Source: Roseomonas populi (GTDB lineage: Bacteria > Pseudomonadota > Alphaproteobacteria > Acetobacterales > Acetobacteraceae). Taken from it: DNA of 64,000 nucleotides. The stretch covers positions 86,495 to 150,494 of the forward strand of contig NZ_JANJOU010000018.1 in NCBI RefSeq assembly GCF_024594815.1, read 5' to 3'. The notes beneath the pieces are model-generated. The model was not told the DNA's origin. It saw only the letters and a program-made list of their open reading frames with translations, and did no database searches. Shown piece after piece: positions 16,733 through 25,801 of this stretch; within the stretch, counting starts at the first letter, position 1, and every line of letters starts with the position of its first letter. The position numbers and the translations under genes are program-made.

Positions 16733-19700
16733 TCGGCGCCATTTCCCGCCTCCTGGCGAGTATGTCCCTCACCCTCAAGCAGCCGCTCGGCTCGTTCTGC
16801 GATGTCGAGACCACCCACGGCAACGCCCTGGTCACCAAGCATTCCGACTACCTCAGTGTCATACGCATCGAGGGCATGCGGCGCATGGCCACGCGCAAGG
16901 ACGTCGAGCGTATCGCGCTGGCCCAGCGGGTGGATGTGTCGGGTGCGCTGGAAGATCCGGGGCATGCCATCGTCGGCTGGTTCATTTCCGACCCCGACCA
17001 GTCGGCGGTGGAGATCGACCGCCTCAACCTCAACTCGTGTCGCACCATCGCTCGCGAGCTGGGTCTCAACGTGTCCGACGTGCTGAACGAGCGCGCTGCG
17101 CTCTGGCCGAAGGTGATGCGCTGGGAAGCGGCTTACTACGTGCTTTGGACCCGCCGCTCTGTCCTGACGAAGGAGGAGCGTAAGCAGATGGGCGAGGAGC
17201 AGGCGGCCCTGGCCAAGGCCGGTCCGCGCACCGGCGGCAGTCAGCGCTACTACCTGCGTTCCGACGTCATGGCGGCCAGGCATGATGCCTTCGTTCTGCG
17301 GGTGCTCGGAGCACTCAACGGCAACGATATCGCTACGCGTGAACTCGATGCCCACGAGGCCCTCAAGCTGACGCGTGAGACGGTGTACCGCGAAACCTCG
17401 GGCTCAGAGTGGAAAGCCACGCTGATGGGCGACCGGGTGATGCCGCGTGCCACGGAGGAAGGAGGCCGAAAGCCCGACGCAGCGCCCGGCATGCTCTGGC
17501 CGGCGATCCGCGAGCAGATCTTCCACTCTGACGCCGAAACGCAGGGCGGGCAGCGGGTACGGATCGGCGACAACGACTATGCTCACGTCGATATGGCAGT
17601 GGGCCCGGAGGATCCGCGCCCTTTCGTGGAGCTCTCGGCACGTCTTGGCCAAGATCGTGTCCCCTGGCGCGGGGCTATCGTGATCGAGGGCGGCGGTCGG
17701 TCGGCGATGCAGGTCAAGGAGACCGCGGCGATCTTCCTGTCGATGTTCCCCGGCAACGGTGACATTCGCCGCGCCTTCGACGGTTTGCGGCAGGAGCGCG
17801 ACACCAATGGCCACATCGGGGTGAGGCTGCGTGCATCCTTTGCCACCTGGGCACCGACGGGAGAAAGCCAGAAGCTGCGTCGGCGCGCTTCAACCCTCAC
17901 GCAACGGCTGGAGGGCTGGGGCAACTGCAAGGCCACCAGCATCGCGGGCGACCCACTGGAAGGAACACTGAGCAGCGTTCCGACGCTGTCACTCGCCTCG
18001 ACCGGTACTCCGGGCATCGCACTCCTGGGCGATGCCTTCGCGATGCTGCCATGGAATCGCTGCGCCTCCCCCTGGGAGCAGGGCTCGGTATTGTTCACAC
18101 GACCAGATGGCGCCATCTGGCCCTATGAGCCCGCCGGCAGCTCCAAGCGCCCACTGGTTTGCGACATCTTCGTGGCCCCGCCAGGCTCCGGGAAGTCGGT
18201 GCTGGCCAACACCATCAACCTCGGGCTGTGCCTGAGCACTGCGGTGCTGGGGTCCCGAGGCGCCAAGCTTCCGCTGATCGGCAAGGCGGATATTGGACCC
18301 TCCGCCCAGGGGTTCGTGCGGCTAGTGCGCGAAGCGCTCGGCCCGGAGCGGGAGCACGAGGCCATCTTCGTGACCATGCAGTTCCGGCCGGGCTACGAGG
18401 TCAACATTTTCGACCTGCAGGTCGGCTGCCAGTACCCGCTGCCGATGGAGAAGGCCTTCCTCCAGAACTTTCTGTCCCTGGCCACCATGCCCCCGGACGT
18501 GACCACACCCTTCGAGGGGCTCAGCCAGCTGATCGGCTACGTCATCGACGAGGCCTACCGGCTCTGCACGGACGTGCCGGGTGGCTCGCCCAAGCCCTAC
18601 CGGGCCGGTGTGGAGCCCGCCGTCGATGCGGCACTGGCCCGCTACCGGGTTGTGCTGGAGCATGCGGAACCCTGGTGGCGCGACGTGGTGGACGCGCTGA
18701 TCGAGGTGCAGGAATGGCGGCTGGCCGAGGTGGCACAGCGGCACGCCGTGCCGACGCTGGAAGATCTCGTGGTGGCGGCGCGGACCGACCAGGTGCGAGA
18801 CATCTTCCTCGACCTGAGGATCGCGGAAACCAGCGAGGACGCGATCGGGCTGTTCGAGCGCTACATCTACGACGTCATCAAGAAGTTCCCGACGCTCAAT
18901 GCGCCGACGAGGTTGGACTTCGGCCCAGCGCGGATCATCGTGCTTGACCTCGCCGCCGTGGCGCCGACCGGCTCTTCGGTGAACGACCGGCAGACCGAGA
19001 TGATGTACCTGCTGGCCCGGCATATCCTGGCGCGGAACTTCACCCTGCACCCAGACTATGCGGAGTACGTGCCGGAGAAGGTGCGGGATTTCCAGCGCGC
19101 CCGGTTCGGTGAGATCCAGGAGTCGGTCAAGCGGCTCGACTACGACGAGTGGCACCGGACCAAAGGTAGCCCGCAGGTCCGTGCCCAGGCGGCGCTCGAC
19201 GTTCGCGAGGGACGCAAGCACAACCTGCAGCTCGGCTTCGCGTCGCAGCGCCTGAACGACATGGGCGATGAAATCGTGAGCCAGTCGACGGGACGCTTTA
19301 TTCTCGCCTCGGGCGACGAGAAGGAGCGCGAGCAGATGATCGAGCGCTTCGGCCTGAGCACGGCCAGCGCCGACGTGGTTCGCTACGCCCTGAACGGTCC
19401 GGGACCGAAGGGCGCACCGTTCCTGGCGGTCCTGCAGGCCGCCGGTGCCAAGTACGAGCAGATGCTGATGAACTTCCTCGGTCCGGTGGAACTTTGGGCC
19501 TTGAGCACCACGCCGGGCGACACGGCACTGCGTAACCGCCTCTACGCCGCGGTCGGCTTCTCCGAAGCCCTGCGCCGGCTGGCCCGGGTGTTCCCCCGCG
19601 GCTCGGCGGTAAGCGAAATCGACCGGCGCAAGAACGAGCGTCTCAAGCGCGGCGAACTGGACATGCGGGCGGAAGCCGGCGTGGTGGACGAGCTCGCGAC

Positions 19701-19791
19701 CGAGCTGACTGACGGCAAGGGGCTGGGCATCGTGCTGCGCGATCTTGTGCAGGATAACGACCCGTCGCGGGTCCTGCTCGCGGCGGAATAA
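16729..19791 (+). CDS. icmB: IcmB/DotO (TraU) transfer ATPase
   Basis: A 1020-residue VirB4-class ATPase: Walker A APPGSGKSVLAN at about residues 483-494 and a Walker B-like hydrophobic strand with Asp (ARIIVLDLAAVAP) near residue 733. The length and the large N-terminal region are typical of DotO/TraU, which powers channel assembly or substrate passage at the inner membrane. It is the last gene of the dotI operon. A 21-base palindrome lies 21 bases after its stop. Confidence 0.92.
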   Translation: MIGAISRLLASMSLTLKQPLGSFCDVETTHGNALVTKHSDYLSVIRIEGMRRMATRKDVERIALAQRVDVSGALEDPGHAIVGWFISDPDQSAVEIDRLNLNSCRTIARELGLNVSDVLNERAALWPKVMRWEAAYYVLWTRRSVLTKEERKQMGEEQAALAKAGPRTGGSQRYYLRSDVMAARHDAFVLRVLGALNGNDIATRELDAHEALKLTRETVYRETSGSEWKATLMGDRVMPRATEEGGRKPDAAPGMLWPAIREQIFHSDAETQGGQRVRIGDNDYAHVDMAVGPEDPRPFVELSARLGQDRVPWRGAIVIEGGGRSAMQVKETAAIFLSMFPGNGDIRRAFDGLRQERDTNGHIGVRLRASFATWAPTGESQKLRRRASTLTQRLEGWGNCKATSIAGDPLEGTLSSVPTLSLASTGTPGIALLGDAFAMLPWNRCASPWEQGSVLFTRPDGAIWPYEPAGSSKRPLVCDIFVAPPGSGKSVLANTINLGLCLSTAVLGSRGAKLPLIGKADIGPSAQGFVRLVREALGPEREHEAIFVTMQFRPGYEVNIFDLQVGCQYPLPMEKAFLQNFLSLATMPPDVTTPFEGLSQLIGYVIDEAYRLCTDVPGGSPKPYRAGVEPAVDAALARYRVVLEHAEPWWRDVVDALIEVQEWRLAEVAQRHAVPTLEDLVVAARTDQVRDIFLDLRIAETSEDAIGLFERYIYDVIKKFPTLNAPTRLDFGPARIIVLDLAAVAPTGSSVNDRQTEMMYLLARHILARNFTLHPDYAEYVPEKVRDFQRARFGEIQESVKRLDYDEWHRTKGSPQVRAQAALDVREGRKHNLQLGFASQRLNDMGDEIVSQSTGRFILASGDEKEREQMIERFGLSTASADVVRYALNGPGPKGAPFLAVLQAAGAKYEQMLMNFLGPVELWALSTTPGDTALRNRLYAAVGFSEALRRLARVFPRGSAVSEIDRRKNERLKRGELDMRAEAGVVDELATELTDGKGLGIVLRDLVQDNDPSRVLLAAE

Positions 19792-19812
19792 GGCAGCCGG
19801 AAGGAGAGGAGA

Positions 19813-19833
19813 GTGTGTTCACGCTGAACACAC
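19813..19833. repeat. 21-base palindrome, copy 1 of 2
   Basis: GTGTGTTC, five bases (ACGCT), GAACACAC. The same arms and spacing recur at 60674-60694. It lies between the convergent ends of icmB and a small minus-strand gene, so it may serve as a bidirectional terminator or as a regulator site; the second copy lies upstream of an HTH reading frame. Confidence 0.65.
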
Positions 19834-19845
19834 CCCGCCGCCGCT

Positions 19846-20055
19846 TCAGCGGTTGGCCGCTTTGTTGGTCCCGACGTTCTCGTGCCACTCCACCGGAAGA
19901 CCATCCCACTCGGCCAGCTGCTTGCCCGGCCACTTCTTGCGGACGTAAACCACGAAACCCTCGGCCGTGGCCTCGACATAGCCCGACTTACTGTCCGTCA
20001 GCCGCAGGTGCTGCGTCAGGGCCTCGGCCTGCTCCTTCATGTAGTTGTCGCTCAC
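19846..20055 (-). CDS. Small hypothetical protein
   Basis: A 69-residue soluble protein with two short beta-rich segments (YVEATAEGFVVYVRKKWPG) and no known family. GTG at 20055 is chosen because GAGGAG lies nine bases upstream; ATG at 20040 is the alternative. It is divergent from dotD and convergent with icmB. Confidence 0.55.
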   Translation of the reverse strand: MSDNYMKEQAEALTQHLRLTDSKSGYVEATAEGFVVYVRKKWPGKQLAEWDGLPVEWHENVGTNKAANR

Positions 20056-20097
20056 GGTCGCAAACTCCTCTCGTGCGATGATGAATATAGGGACGGC

Positions 20098-20108
20098 CCG
20101 TTCGCGCC
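20098..20108 (+). promoter_or_regulatory. Transfer-regulon motif copy upstream of dotD
   Basis: Exact CCGTTCGCGCC, 40 bases before the dotD ATG at 20149. Confidence 0.6.
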
Positions 20109-20148
20109 GAATTCCCGCAGTCTCCATCCCGACGAGGTGGAGACCCCC

Positions 20149-20622
20149 ATGGCAAGCACACGACTGAGGTTGGCGCCGGCACTCCTGGGCCTCATGGCCC
20201 TGGCGGGCTGTGCCGGCAGCGGCCCGACGACCGAGATCGTCACCACCGGGATGCCCAATCCCGAGATCGCCCTACGCCGGTCGATGGAACAGGTGAACCA
20301 GCACATGGCGCAGCTGGGCGGGCTCAACCGCTCGGCCCTGGTGGCAGGGCAGGGCCCCGTGGTTCCCGAGGAGCTGCGCCGCCCCGTCGCCTTCATCTGG
20401 AACGGCCCCCTGGCGGACGGGGTGCGCAAGCTCGCCGGCACCATCGGCTACACCGTGGTCGTGTCCGGGGTGGAGCGGCCGCAGCCGGTCCCCGTGACCG
20501 TCAACCTGCCCTCGACCACCCTGGTCGATGCCTTCGCCGCCCTGGGCGAGCAGGCCGGCGCCTACGCGACCGTGCAGCTTGATCCCGCCAGCCGCACCGT
20601 GCAGGTGATGCACCATGTCTGA
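20149..20622 (+). CDS. dotD: DotD (TraH) outer-membrane lipoprotein
   Basis: A 157-residue lipoprotein with lipobox ALAGC and a C-terminal secretin N0-like domain (VAFIWNGPLADGVRKLAGTI, then VNLPSTTLVDAFAALGEQAG), as in DotD of Legionella and TraH of R64. With DotC and DotH it forms the outer-membrane core. GAGGTGGAG precedes the ATG. It overlaps dotC by eight bases. Confidence 0.88.
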   Translation: MASTRLRLAPALLGLMALAGCAGSGPTTEIVTTGMPNPEIALRRSMEQVNQHMAQLGGLNRSALVAGQGPVVPEELRRPVAFIWNGPLADGVRKLAGTIGYTVVVSGVERPQPVPVTVNLPSTTLVDAFAALGEQAGAYATVQLDPASRTVQVMHHV

Positions 20623-21580
20623 GCCGCGTCGCAGGGGCCGCCGCTCCATTCTGCTGGCCGCGACCGCCTTGGCTGCCCTGGCCTTCGCCCCGATCGCCCG
20701 CGCCGAAGGAAGCGTCAGCTTCCTCGCCAGCCCGCCGATGCCGGGGCAGGCGCAGTACGAAGCTGCCTCACGCACCCTGGCCGATCAGCTGAACCAGCCG
20801 ATTACCGGCGCCGGCACCCTGCCGATGGTGGAAGGGGGTGACGCGCCGCCCTCGCTGGAAGCATTGCAGGCCGCGCGCCCCGGCGATCAGGTGGGTGACG
20901 GGCTCGAGACCGGCCGTGCCGAGACGCTGCGCCAGGCGGCGTCCGCCTACGGCGCCCAGGGCGGGCTGGCAGGCCGCTCCTTCGCCATTAACGAGATGCT
21001 CCGCCGCTATGAGGCCCAGCTCACCAGCACCTACGACTTCCGGCCTCTCGTGCTTTCGGTGGGTGGCGGCCAGACCATGATGCGCCCGCCCATCATCTCC
21101 GAAGCGCAGATGGCCTTCGCCCTGGGCGAGAACGGGCAGGTTGCCCGGGAAACCTCGTGCATCTTCGAGATCACGCGCGAGGCGCAGCTGACGTCTGCCC
21201 CACCGGACTGGCGCTCCTACCTCGTGCGCTCCTGGGGCACCCCGGCTCGCCCGGCCGACGCGGCGCTGCCGCGCACCCGCCAGGAGGTGAAGTACTGGGA
21301 CAAGTGGGTGGCCGAGGGCTGGGCACAGGGCGAGAAGCAGGCGGTCAACATCTTCCTGTCCGATCTCGGCCGCCTGCAGCGCGACCTGATCGGCATGGCG
21401 CGTTTCCGGGTGCTGCTTCGCGCCGGGTTGGTCGAAGAGCCGCGGATCGCCTTCGAGACCAGCAACGCCGAGGGCGGCCGTTCGCGGCTGGCGATCGGCG
21501 ACCGCACCGTGAGGATCACCGACCAGCCGGGGTTGCAACGCAACCCTCGTCGCTGGCAGCCAGGAGCCGGATGCCGATGA
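20615..21580 (+). CDS. dotC: DotC (TraI) outer-membrane core protein
   Basis: A 321-residue exported protein with an N-terminal signal (LLAATALAALAFAPIARAEG) and the family blocks SLEALQAARP, STYDFRPLVLSVGGGQTMMR, PPIISEAQMAFAL and WGTPARPADAALPR. No lipobox cysteine is obvious at the cleavage site, unlike Legionella DotC, so it may be a soluble periplasmic form. It is coupled to dotB by ATGA. Confidence 0.88.
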   Translation: MSEPRRRGRRSILLAATALAALAFAPIARAEGSVSFLASPPMPGQAQYEAASRTLADQLNQPITGAGTLPMVEGGDAPPSLEALQAARPGDQVGDGLETGRAETLRQAASAYGAQGGLAGRSFAINEMLRRYEAQLTSTYDFRPLVLSVGGGQTMMRPPIISEAQMAFALGENGQVARETSCIFEITREAQLTSAPPDWRSYLVRSWGTPARPADAALPRTRQEVKYWDKWVAEGWAQGEKQAVNIFLSDLGRLQRDLIGMARFRVLLRAGLVEEPRIAFETSNAEGGRSRLAIGDRTVRITDQPGLQRNPRRWQPGAGCR

Positions 21581-22743
21581 ATGCCATCTCACAGATCGAG
21601 GCCCCGGGGCCTCGCCCTGAGGACGGTTGGCCGGAGGAGGGGCTGCGCTGGGTCGAGGACCCGCGCAAGCACGCCCCCGGCCTGGACTCTGTGCTGACCT
21701 GGGCCCACCGGGTGGGTGCGTCGCGCATCGCCTTCCAGACCGGCGATCCGGTGTGGATCATGGTCCATGGCCGTAACTACAGGGCCACTCGCATGGTCCT
21801 GACCGAGACCGAGGTGTCGGTCGTCACCAACCACCTGTACGGCGCCGACGGCACGGCGCGCCTGCAGGGCGGGTCGGACTTCGACGTCTCCTACGCCATC
21901 GCCGTCACCCGCTCGGAGCGGCTGCGCTTTCGCGTCAATGCTACCCCGATCCACACCAGCCGTCGTAGCGGCGCCAATCTCGTGCTGCGCCCCATCCCCG
22001 ACATGCCGCCCAGCTTGGACGCGCAGCGGGTGGAGCCGGAGATCCTCGCCAACTACCGGCCGCGCGGCGGCTTTGTGGTGGTCAGCGGCTCGACCGGCTC
22101 TGGCAAATCGACGCTGATCGGCGGGTTCACAGTCGCCAAGCTGATGGACCCGGACGGCCACTACAACATCGTCGAGGGCGCGGCGCCTATCGAGTTCCTG
22201 CTTGACCGGCTCAAGGGACCGACCTCCACCATCGCGCAGACCGAGATTCCGCGCGATCTGCCGACCTTCGAGGCCTTTATCCGCGGCTGCTGGCGGCGGG
22301 AAGCTACCGACATCATCGTGGGCGAGAGCCGCGATGGCGCCACCATGTCGGCCTCGCTCAACGCCGCCATGGCCGGTTCCACGGTGACCACCACCATCCA
22401 CGCCGATGACCTGGCGCTGACCATTCAGCGCATGGTGGCACTGTGCCCTGGCGACGAGCGCGACAACCTCGTCACCTCGATTGCTCAGTCGCTGCGGCTC
22501 ATCATCAACCAGCGCCTCGTGTTCTCCACCGATGGCAAGCGCACTGCGCTGCGCGAGTTCCTGGTGTTCGATGCACCGCTGCGGCGCCGGCTGATGCAGA
22601 CCAATCCCGGCGACTGGCCTGACCTCATCCGCACCACTCTGGAAGCGCAGGGCCAGTCCTATCGGGTCGCCATCGCCAAGGCGCTGGAGGAAGGCCGGAT
22701 CAGCCCCGCGGTCGCCGAGGCCGAGATGAGGAGGGTCGGCTGA
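21577..22743 (+). CDS. dotB: DotB (TraJ) ATPase
   Basis: A 388-residue PilT/VirB11-class hexameric ATPase: Walker A GSTGSGKST near residues 170-178, an Asp box and Walker B (DIIVGESRDGAT), and the His box TTTIHADD. In I-type systems it docks cytoplasmically on DotO. The start at 21577 gives ATGA coupling with dotC and ten bases from AGGAG; ATG at 21571 is also possible. Confidence 0.9.
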   Translation: MNAISQIEAPGPRPEDGWPEEGLRWVEDPRKHAPGLDSVLTWAHRVGASRIAFQTGDPVWIMVHGRNYRATRMVLTETEVSVVTNHLYGADGTARLQGGSDFDVSYAIAVTRSERLRFRVNATPIHTSRRSGANLVLRPIPDMPPSLDAQRVEPEILANYRPRGGFVVVSGSTGSGKSTLIGGFTVAKLMDPDGHYNIVEGAAPIEFLLDRLKGPTSTIAQTEIPRDLPTFEAFIRGCWRREATDIIVGESRDGATMSASLNAAMAGSTVTTTIHADDLALTIQRMVALCPGDERDNLVTSIAQSLRLIINQRLVFSTDGKRTALREFLVFDAPLRRRLMQTNPGDWPDLIRTTLEAQGQSYRVAIAKALEEGRISPAVAEAEMRRVG

Positions 22744-22991
22744 TGTGGCGTAATACCGCCCTGCCCGTCCGCATCCTGATGCTCGATGCCCGTGCCTGCC
22801 TGCCGGTGCTGTGCCTGGTGGTCTACTGGAGCTGGACGACGCTCTATATCGCCCTGCTCGGCACCGCTTTCTTCGGGCTGATCTCGTTCTTCGGGCTGAC
22901 CATGCCAGCGCTGTTCCGCGTCGTGCGCCGGTGGCTGGTTGGACGGCTACGTCCCGCCGTGCCCGCCTGGAACCGCCGGAGGCTGGCATGA
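22743..22991 (+). CDS. icmT: IcmT (TraK) small membrane protein
   Basis: An 82-residue protein with the IcmT/TraK signature WRNTALPVRILMLDARACLP and two hydrophobic segments in the middle (VLCLVVYWSWTTLYIALLG). The C-terminus is basic. It overlaps dotB by one base and the next gene by four. Confidence 0.85.
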   Translation: MWRNTALPVRILMLDARACLPVLCLVVYWSWTTLYIALLGTAFFGLISFFGLTMPALFRVVRRWLVGRLRPAVPAWNRRRLA

Positions 22992-23428
22992 GCGCACCCC
23001 TGGACCTCGGGACGGTCGGCCGCACCTTGCAGCGGCTGGTGGAGCGCGACGGTCGCCCGCTCGTGCTCCGCGACGGGGCCACCGGCCTCGACCACCGGCT
23101 GCCCGCTTCACTGGTGGCCGCGCCGGAGGGGCTGATGCCCAACTTCCTGGCGGCGGCCAACGTGGTGTGGCGTGCAGCGACCGGACGGCATCTCGGGATC
23201 GAGCAGGAGCGCGACCCGGAAGCATTGCTGGGCTACCGGGTGACGGCCATGCGGGGCGAGCCCTTCTCCGTGGTCATGCTTTCGGCGATGGAGGCGATCG
23301 GGCGTAGTGGCACTGCAAAGGCGCTGCTGGTCAACGATTTCGATGCTCTGTGGCATCAGCTTCGACCGTTCGGAGCCCCGAACTCCAGCAACACAGCACC
23401 CGGTCGGACATTGGGGCCGACACCATGA
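22988..23428 (+). CDS. Small protein after icmT, possibly IcmS/TraL-like
   Basis: A 146-residue soluble protein, coupled to icmT by ATGA. It is helical in the centre (LMPNFLAAANVVWRAATGRH, DPEALLGYRVTAMRGEPFSV) and ends in an Asn/Pro-rich tail. In IncI and Legionella gene orders, icmT/traK is followed by icmS/traL, a small cytoplasmic adaptor. Position and size suggest that role, but the sequence alone does not prove it. Confidence 0.5.
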   Translation: MSAPLDLGTVGRTLQRLVERDGRPLVLRDGATGLDHRLPASLVAAPEGLMPNFLAAANVVWRAATGRHLGIEQERDPEALLGYRVTAMRGEPFSVVMLSAMEAIGRSGTAKALLVNDFDALWHQLRPFGAPNSSNTAPGRTLGPTP

Positions 23429-23934
23429 GAGCGCTGCTGCTGGCCGCTCTGGCCGCCGGAGCGCTGGTCGCTGCGCCGGCCAGGGCCTCCGTGTCGGACG
23501 GCACGGTGTCGGCCGTGACGGCATGCATCCAGGCCGCGGCCGCGCTGCACCGGGTGCCACCGGGGGTCATCGCGGTGCTGCTGTCGGTGGAGGGAGGCTC
23601 GATCGGGCGAGTAAGCGCCAACACCAACGACACGGTGGACATCGGCCCGATGCAGATCAACCAGATTCACTTGCCCACCATTGCCCGCCGCTGGAACACC
23701 ACGCCCGCGGCGGCGCGAGAGGCATTGCTCAACAACTTCTGCGCCAATGTCGAGGCGGGCGCGTGGATCCTGCGTCGGGAGATCGACGGTGCAGGGGGCG
23801 ACTTCTGGGAGGGGGTCGGTCGCTATCACTCCCGCACCGAAACCTACAAGACGCGCTACCTGCGGAAGGTCCTAGAGCACGTCATGCGGTTGCAACGCCT
23901 CGCGTCGCCCACCGAACGAGTAGCAGCCCGGTAG
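23425..23934 (+). CDS. VirB1-like lytic transglycosylase
   Basis: A 169-residue exported enzyme: signal peptide ending APARA, then an SLT-type lysozyme fold with the catalytic Glu in LLSVEGG, the motif DIGPMQIN, and NNFCANVEAGAWIL, a typical T4SS transglycosylase block. It would open peptidoglycan for the transfer channel. Its ATG overlaps the previous stop (ATGA). A terminator follows within 50 bases. Confidence 0.88.
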   Translation: MRALLLAALAAGALVAAPARASVSDGTVSAVTACIQAAAALHRVPPGVIAVLLSVEGGSIGRVSANTNDTVDIGPMQINQIHLPTIARRWNTTPAAAREALLNNFCANVEAGAWILRREIDGAGGDFWEGVGRYHSRTETYKTRYLRKVLEHVMRLQRLASPTERVAAR

Positions 23935-23936
23935 CA

Positions 23937-23985
23937 CCATCTCCCAAGATACGGCGTACCTTGGTGAGGGATGGGGGCGTTTTTT
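23937..23985 (+). terminator. Rho-independent-like terminator after the dotD operon
   Basis: An imperfect inverted repeat (CCATCTCCCAAG pairing with CTTGGTGAGGGATGG) is followed by GGGCG and a run of six T at 23980-23985. Confidence 0.55.
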
Positions 23986-24009
23986 CAGGAGCAGCGGAGG
24001 AAGCCGAGG

Positions 24010-24020
24010 CCGTTCGCGCC
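24010..24020 (+). promoter_or_regulatory. Transfer-regulon motif copy upstream of the coupling-protein fragment
   Basis: Exact CCGTTCGCGCC, 42 bases before the ATG at 24063 and 24 bases after a terminator, so it lies in a true promoter region. Confidence 0.6.
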
Positions 24021-24062
24021 GGATGCCGGCAAGGTCATCGGGTCGCACCTGGAGCCGCCTCG

Positions 24063-24554
24063 ATGCACCTTTTGCCCGGCCAGCCTGAGCCAGCCGATCC
24101 TCTGAGGAATGGAGACGCTACCGCCATTCGGCATCTCCTGATGCAGCAAGCCGAAAGCATTCAGGTGGCCTACCGTGGCGAATGGTTCGGCGATCACGCC
24201 GCGCGCCTTCTCACGGCCATGGCGCCGGTGCTGGCCTGGATGCGGGATCACCAGGCCATTCGCCTGACCAATGGGGTCGTCGGCTACGCGATGCAGCTCC
24301 GTGCGATCGCGTCACTCGCGACCCGGCGCGTGTTCCTGGCACAGGCGGGTGGTGCGGGCTGGATCAGTGAACTCCCGGCGCGAGAGATGCCGGAGACGCT
24401 CGTTTACCCGCTCAACGCCTACCTCAAGGAGCTGCCGGGCTACGACACTACCCAAAACTTCGAGGACCAGAGGTGTGACGAAGCCCGCCGTCATCACAGC
24501 ATGGTTCTCTTTCTGCTCCTGCCATTTTGCAGCACCGGAGGGCGACCGACGTGA
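24063..24554 (+). CDS. Stand-alone fragment of the DotL-type coupling protein
   Basis: A 163-residue protein that resembles residues about 210-345 of the DotL-like ATPase encoded 2.2 kb downstream. Paired segments: ATAIRHLLMQQ with ADAIRELLVSQ; MAPVLAWMRDHQAI with ITPVLVWMRDRQGV; MPETLVYPLNAYLKELPGYD with MPEEIIYPLKAYLGELPGYD. The P-loop and the C-terminal ATPase half are missing, and the last 30 residues diverge. It keeps a start, its own motif copy and a four-base overlap with dotM, so it looks like a maintained gene rather than debris. Possibly an adaptor or decoy domain of the coupling complex. Confidence 0.7.
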   Translation: MHLLPGQPEPADPLRNGDATAIRHLLMQQAESIQVAYRGEWFGDHAARLLTAMAPVLAWMRDHQAIRLTNGVVGYAMQLRAIASLATRRVFLAQAGGAGWISELPAREMPETLVYPLNAYLKELPGYDTTQNFEDQRCDEARRHHSMVLFLLLPFCSTGGRPT

Positions 24555-25801
24555 GCGGCAGTAAGGGCGCCGGACGTTCCGGCTGGGCGTCGAGCGACGA
24601 CTACACGTTCCTCAGCCTCATCATCATCACGATCGGCCTTGGCCTCGGCGGCTGGATGCTTTGGAGCCTTCACCATGCCGAGGTGGTGGAAGCCGTGGCT
24701 ACCGTTCAGTTATGGAAGATGTCGGCCCTAGCCAGGGTGACCCGCGAGCTCGACGGCCTGTCCCAGCTGGTGGCCCACGCTCGCTATCCGACAGTGACCT
24801 TCGCCGAGTTGATGGCGATGTGCGGCATGGTCAACGCGGTGGTCCGCGTTCCCGCTGCTGGGCTGATTGCTGCCCTGGCGCTCGTCTGCTTCGTCTGGGC
24901 GCCCCCCGCACGCTTCAAACGCAAGCTCGATCTCGAGGGGCTGGCCAGGGAGCAAGCCAGCTTCTTTCGAGCCGCTGGCGCTTACCTTGGCCGGGGCCTG
25001 CGTCTCGTGCCGCTCGGTGATAGCGCGCCGCGGCCTGCAGATCCCGCCTTGCACGCCCATGAGTGGGTCGCACGCCTGCCGGAGATAAGGGAGGCAGAGC
25101 CACCAGCGCAGGAGGGCACCCAGGGCGAAGCCAAGAGGATATGGACCAAGCGCAAGACCTTAGGCTCGCCCGTCTACGACGCGGCCAAAGTCACCAAGGG
25201 GCTGATTGCACAACTTGGACCTGTCTGGCGCGGGGCAGCGGCTGCTCGCCCCCCGGCCCGCATCATGTTCGCGGCCATCAGCCTGCATCTCGCGGGCCGT
25301 CGGGAGGAATGTCTGACGCTACTTGGCGACTTGGCGGAGGCGCTCGCCTCTGACGCCGAACAAGGCCCGGCCGGGCCGGAACGGCCGCTGGAGGCCCCAC
25401 CCGATGTGCTGGCAACGGCCGACGCCGTGATCTCCGACGGCAACCTTCGCATCCCTGCCGAGTCCGCCGCGCGGCAACACGCCTTCGAGACCACGGCATT
25501 GATGGGCTTGCTCAACCTTGCCCGGCTGAACAGCGGCGTGCTGGCACCGCCGCAGTTCAACGGCCTGAAGCTGATGGATCGCAATCTCTGGTACGCCCTG
25601 CACTCGCTCGGCTTTCCAGGGCACGGGCCGGGACAGAACTCCCATCCTAACCCCCGCGTGGAAGCCATCGGCGCCCGCGCACACTGGGAGAACGAGCGGC
25701 AGGCACGCTGCGCGCTGTTCAATCCAGAAATCTCATCCGCCCTGCATGCCGTTCGCGCCGCGATCGAGCAGCATCGCATGGACCAAGAGGAGCAGACATG
25801 A
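24551..25801 (+). CDS. dotM: DotM/IcmP (TrbA) coupling-complex protein
   Basis: A 416-residue protein starting at GTG within GTGA coupling. It has two membrane segments (near residues 15-37 and 92-112) and a cytoplasmic domain with the family block QHAFETTALMGLLNLAR and WYALHSLGFPG. DotM binds DotL and recruits substrates in Legionella; TrbA is the IncI counterpart. The last codons contain a motif copy that serves the next gene. Confidence 0.88.
   Translation: MSGSKGAGRSGWASSDDYTFLSLIIITIGLGLGGWMLWSLHHAEVVEAVATVQLWKMSALARVTRELDGLSQLVAHARYPTVTFAELMAMCGMVNAVVRVPAAGLIAALALVCFVWAPPARFKRKLDLEGLAREQASFFRAAGAYLGRGLRLVPLGDSAPRPADPALHAHEWVARLPEIREAEPPAQEGTQGEAKRIWTKRKTLGSPVYDAAKVTKGLIAQLGPVWRGAAAARPPARIMFAAISLHLAGRREECLTLLGDLAEALASDAEQGPAGPERPLEAPPDVLATADAVISDGNLRIPAESAARQHAFETTALMGLLNLARLNSGVLAPPQFNGLKLMDRNLWYALHSLGFPGHGPGQNSHPNPRVEAIGARAHWENERQARCALFNPEISSALHAVRAAIEQHRMDQEEQT
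25749..25759 (+). promoter_or_regulatory. Transfer-regulon motif copy inside the end of dotM
   Basis: Exact CCGTTCGCGCC, 38 bases before the ATG at 25798 (41 before ATG 25801). It lies within coding sequence (codons for HAVRAA), yet keeps the standard spacing to the next start. Confidence 0.5.

Noticed and set aside
21589..23160. 523-codon minus-strand frame opposite dotB
   Set aside because: Antisense to the Walker A/B ATPase gene; no recognisable domain.
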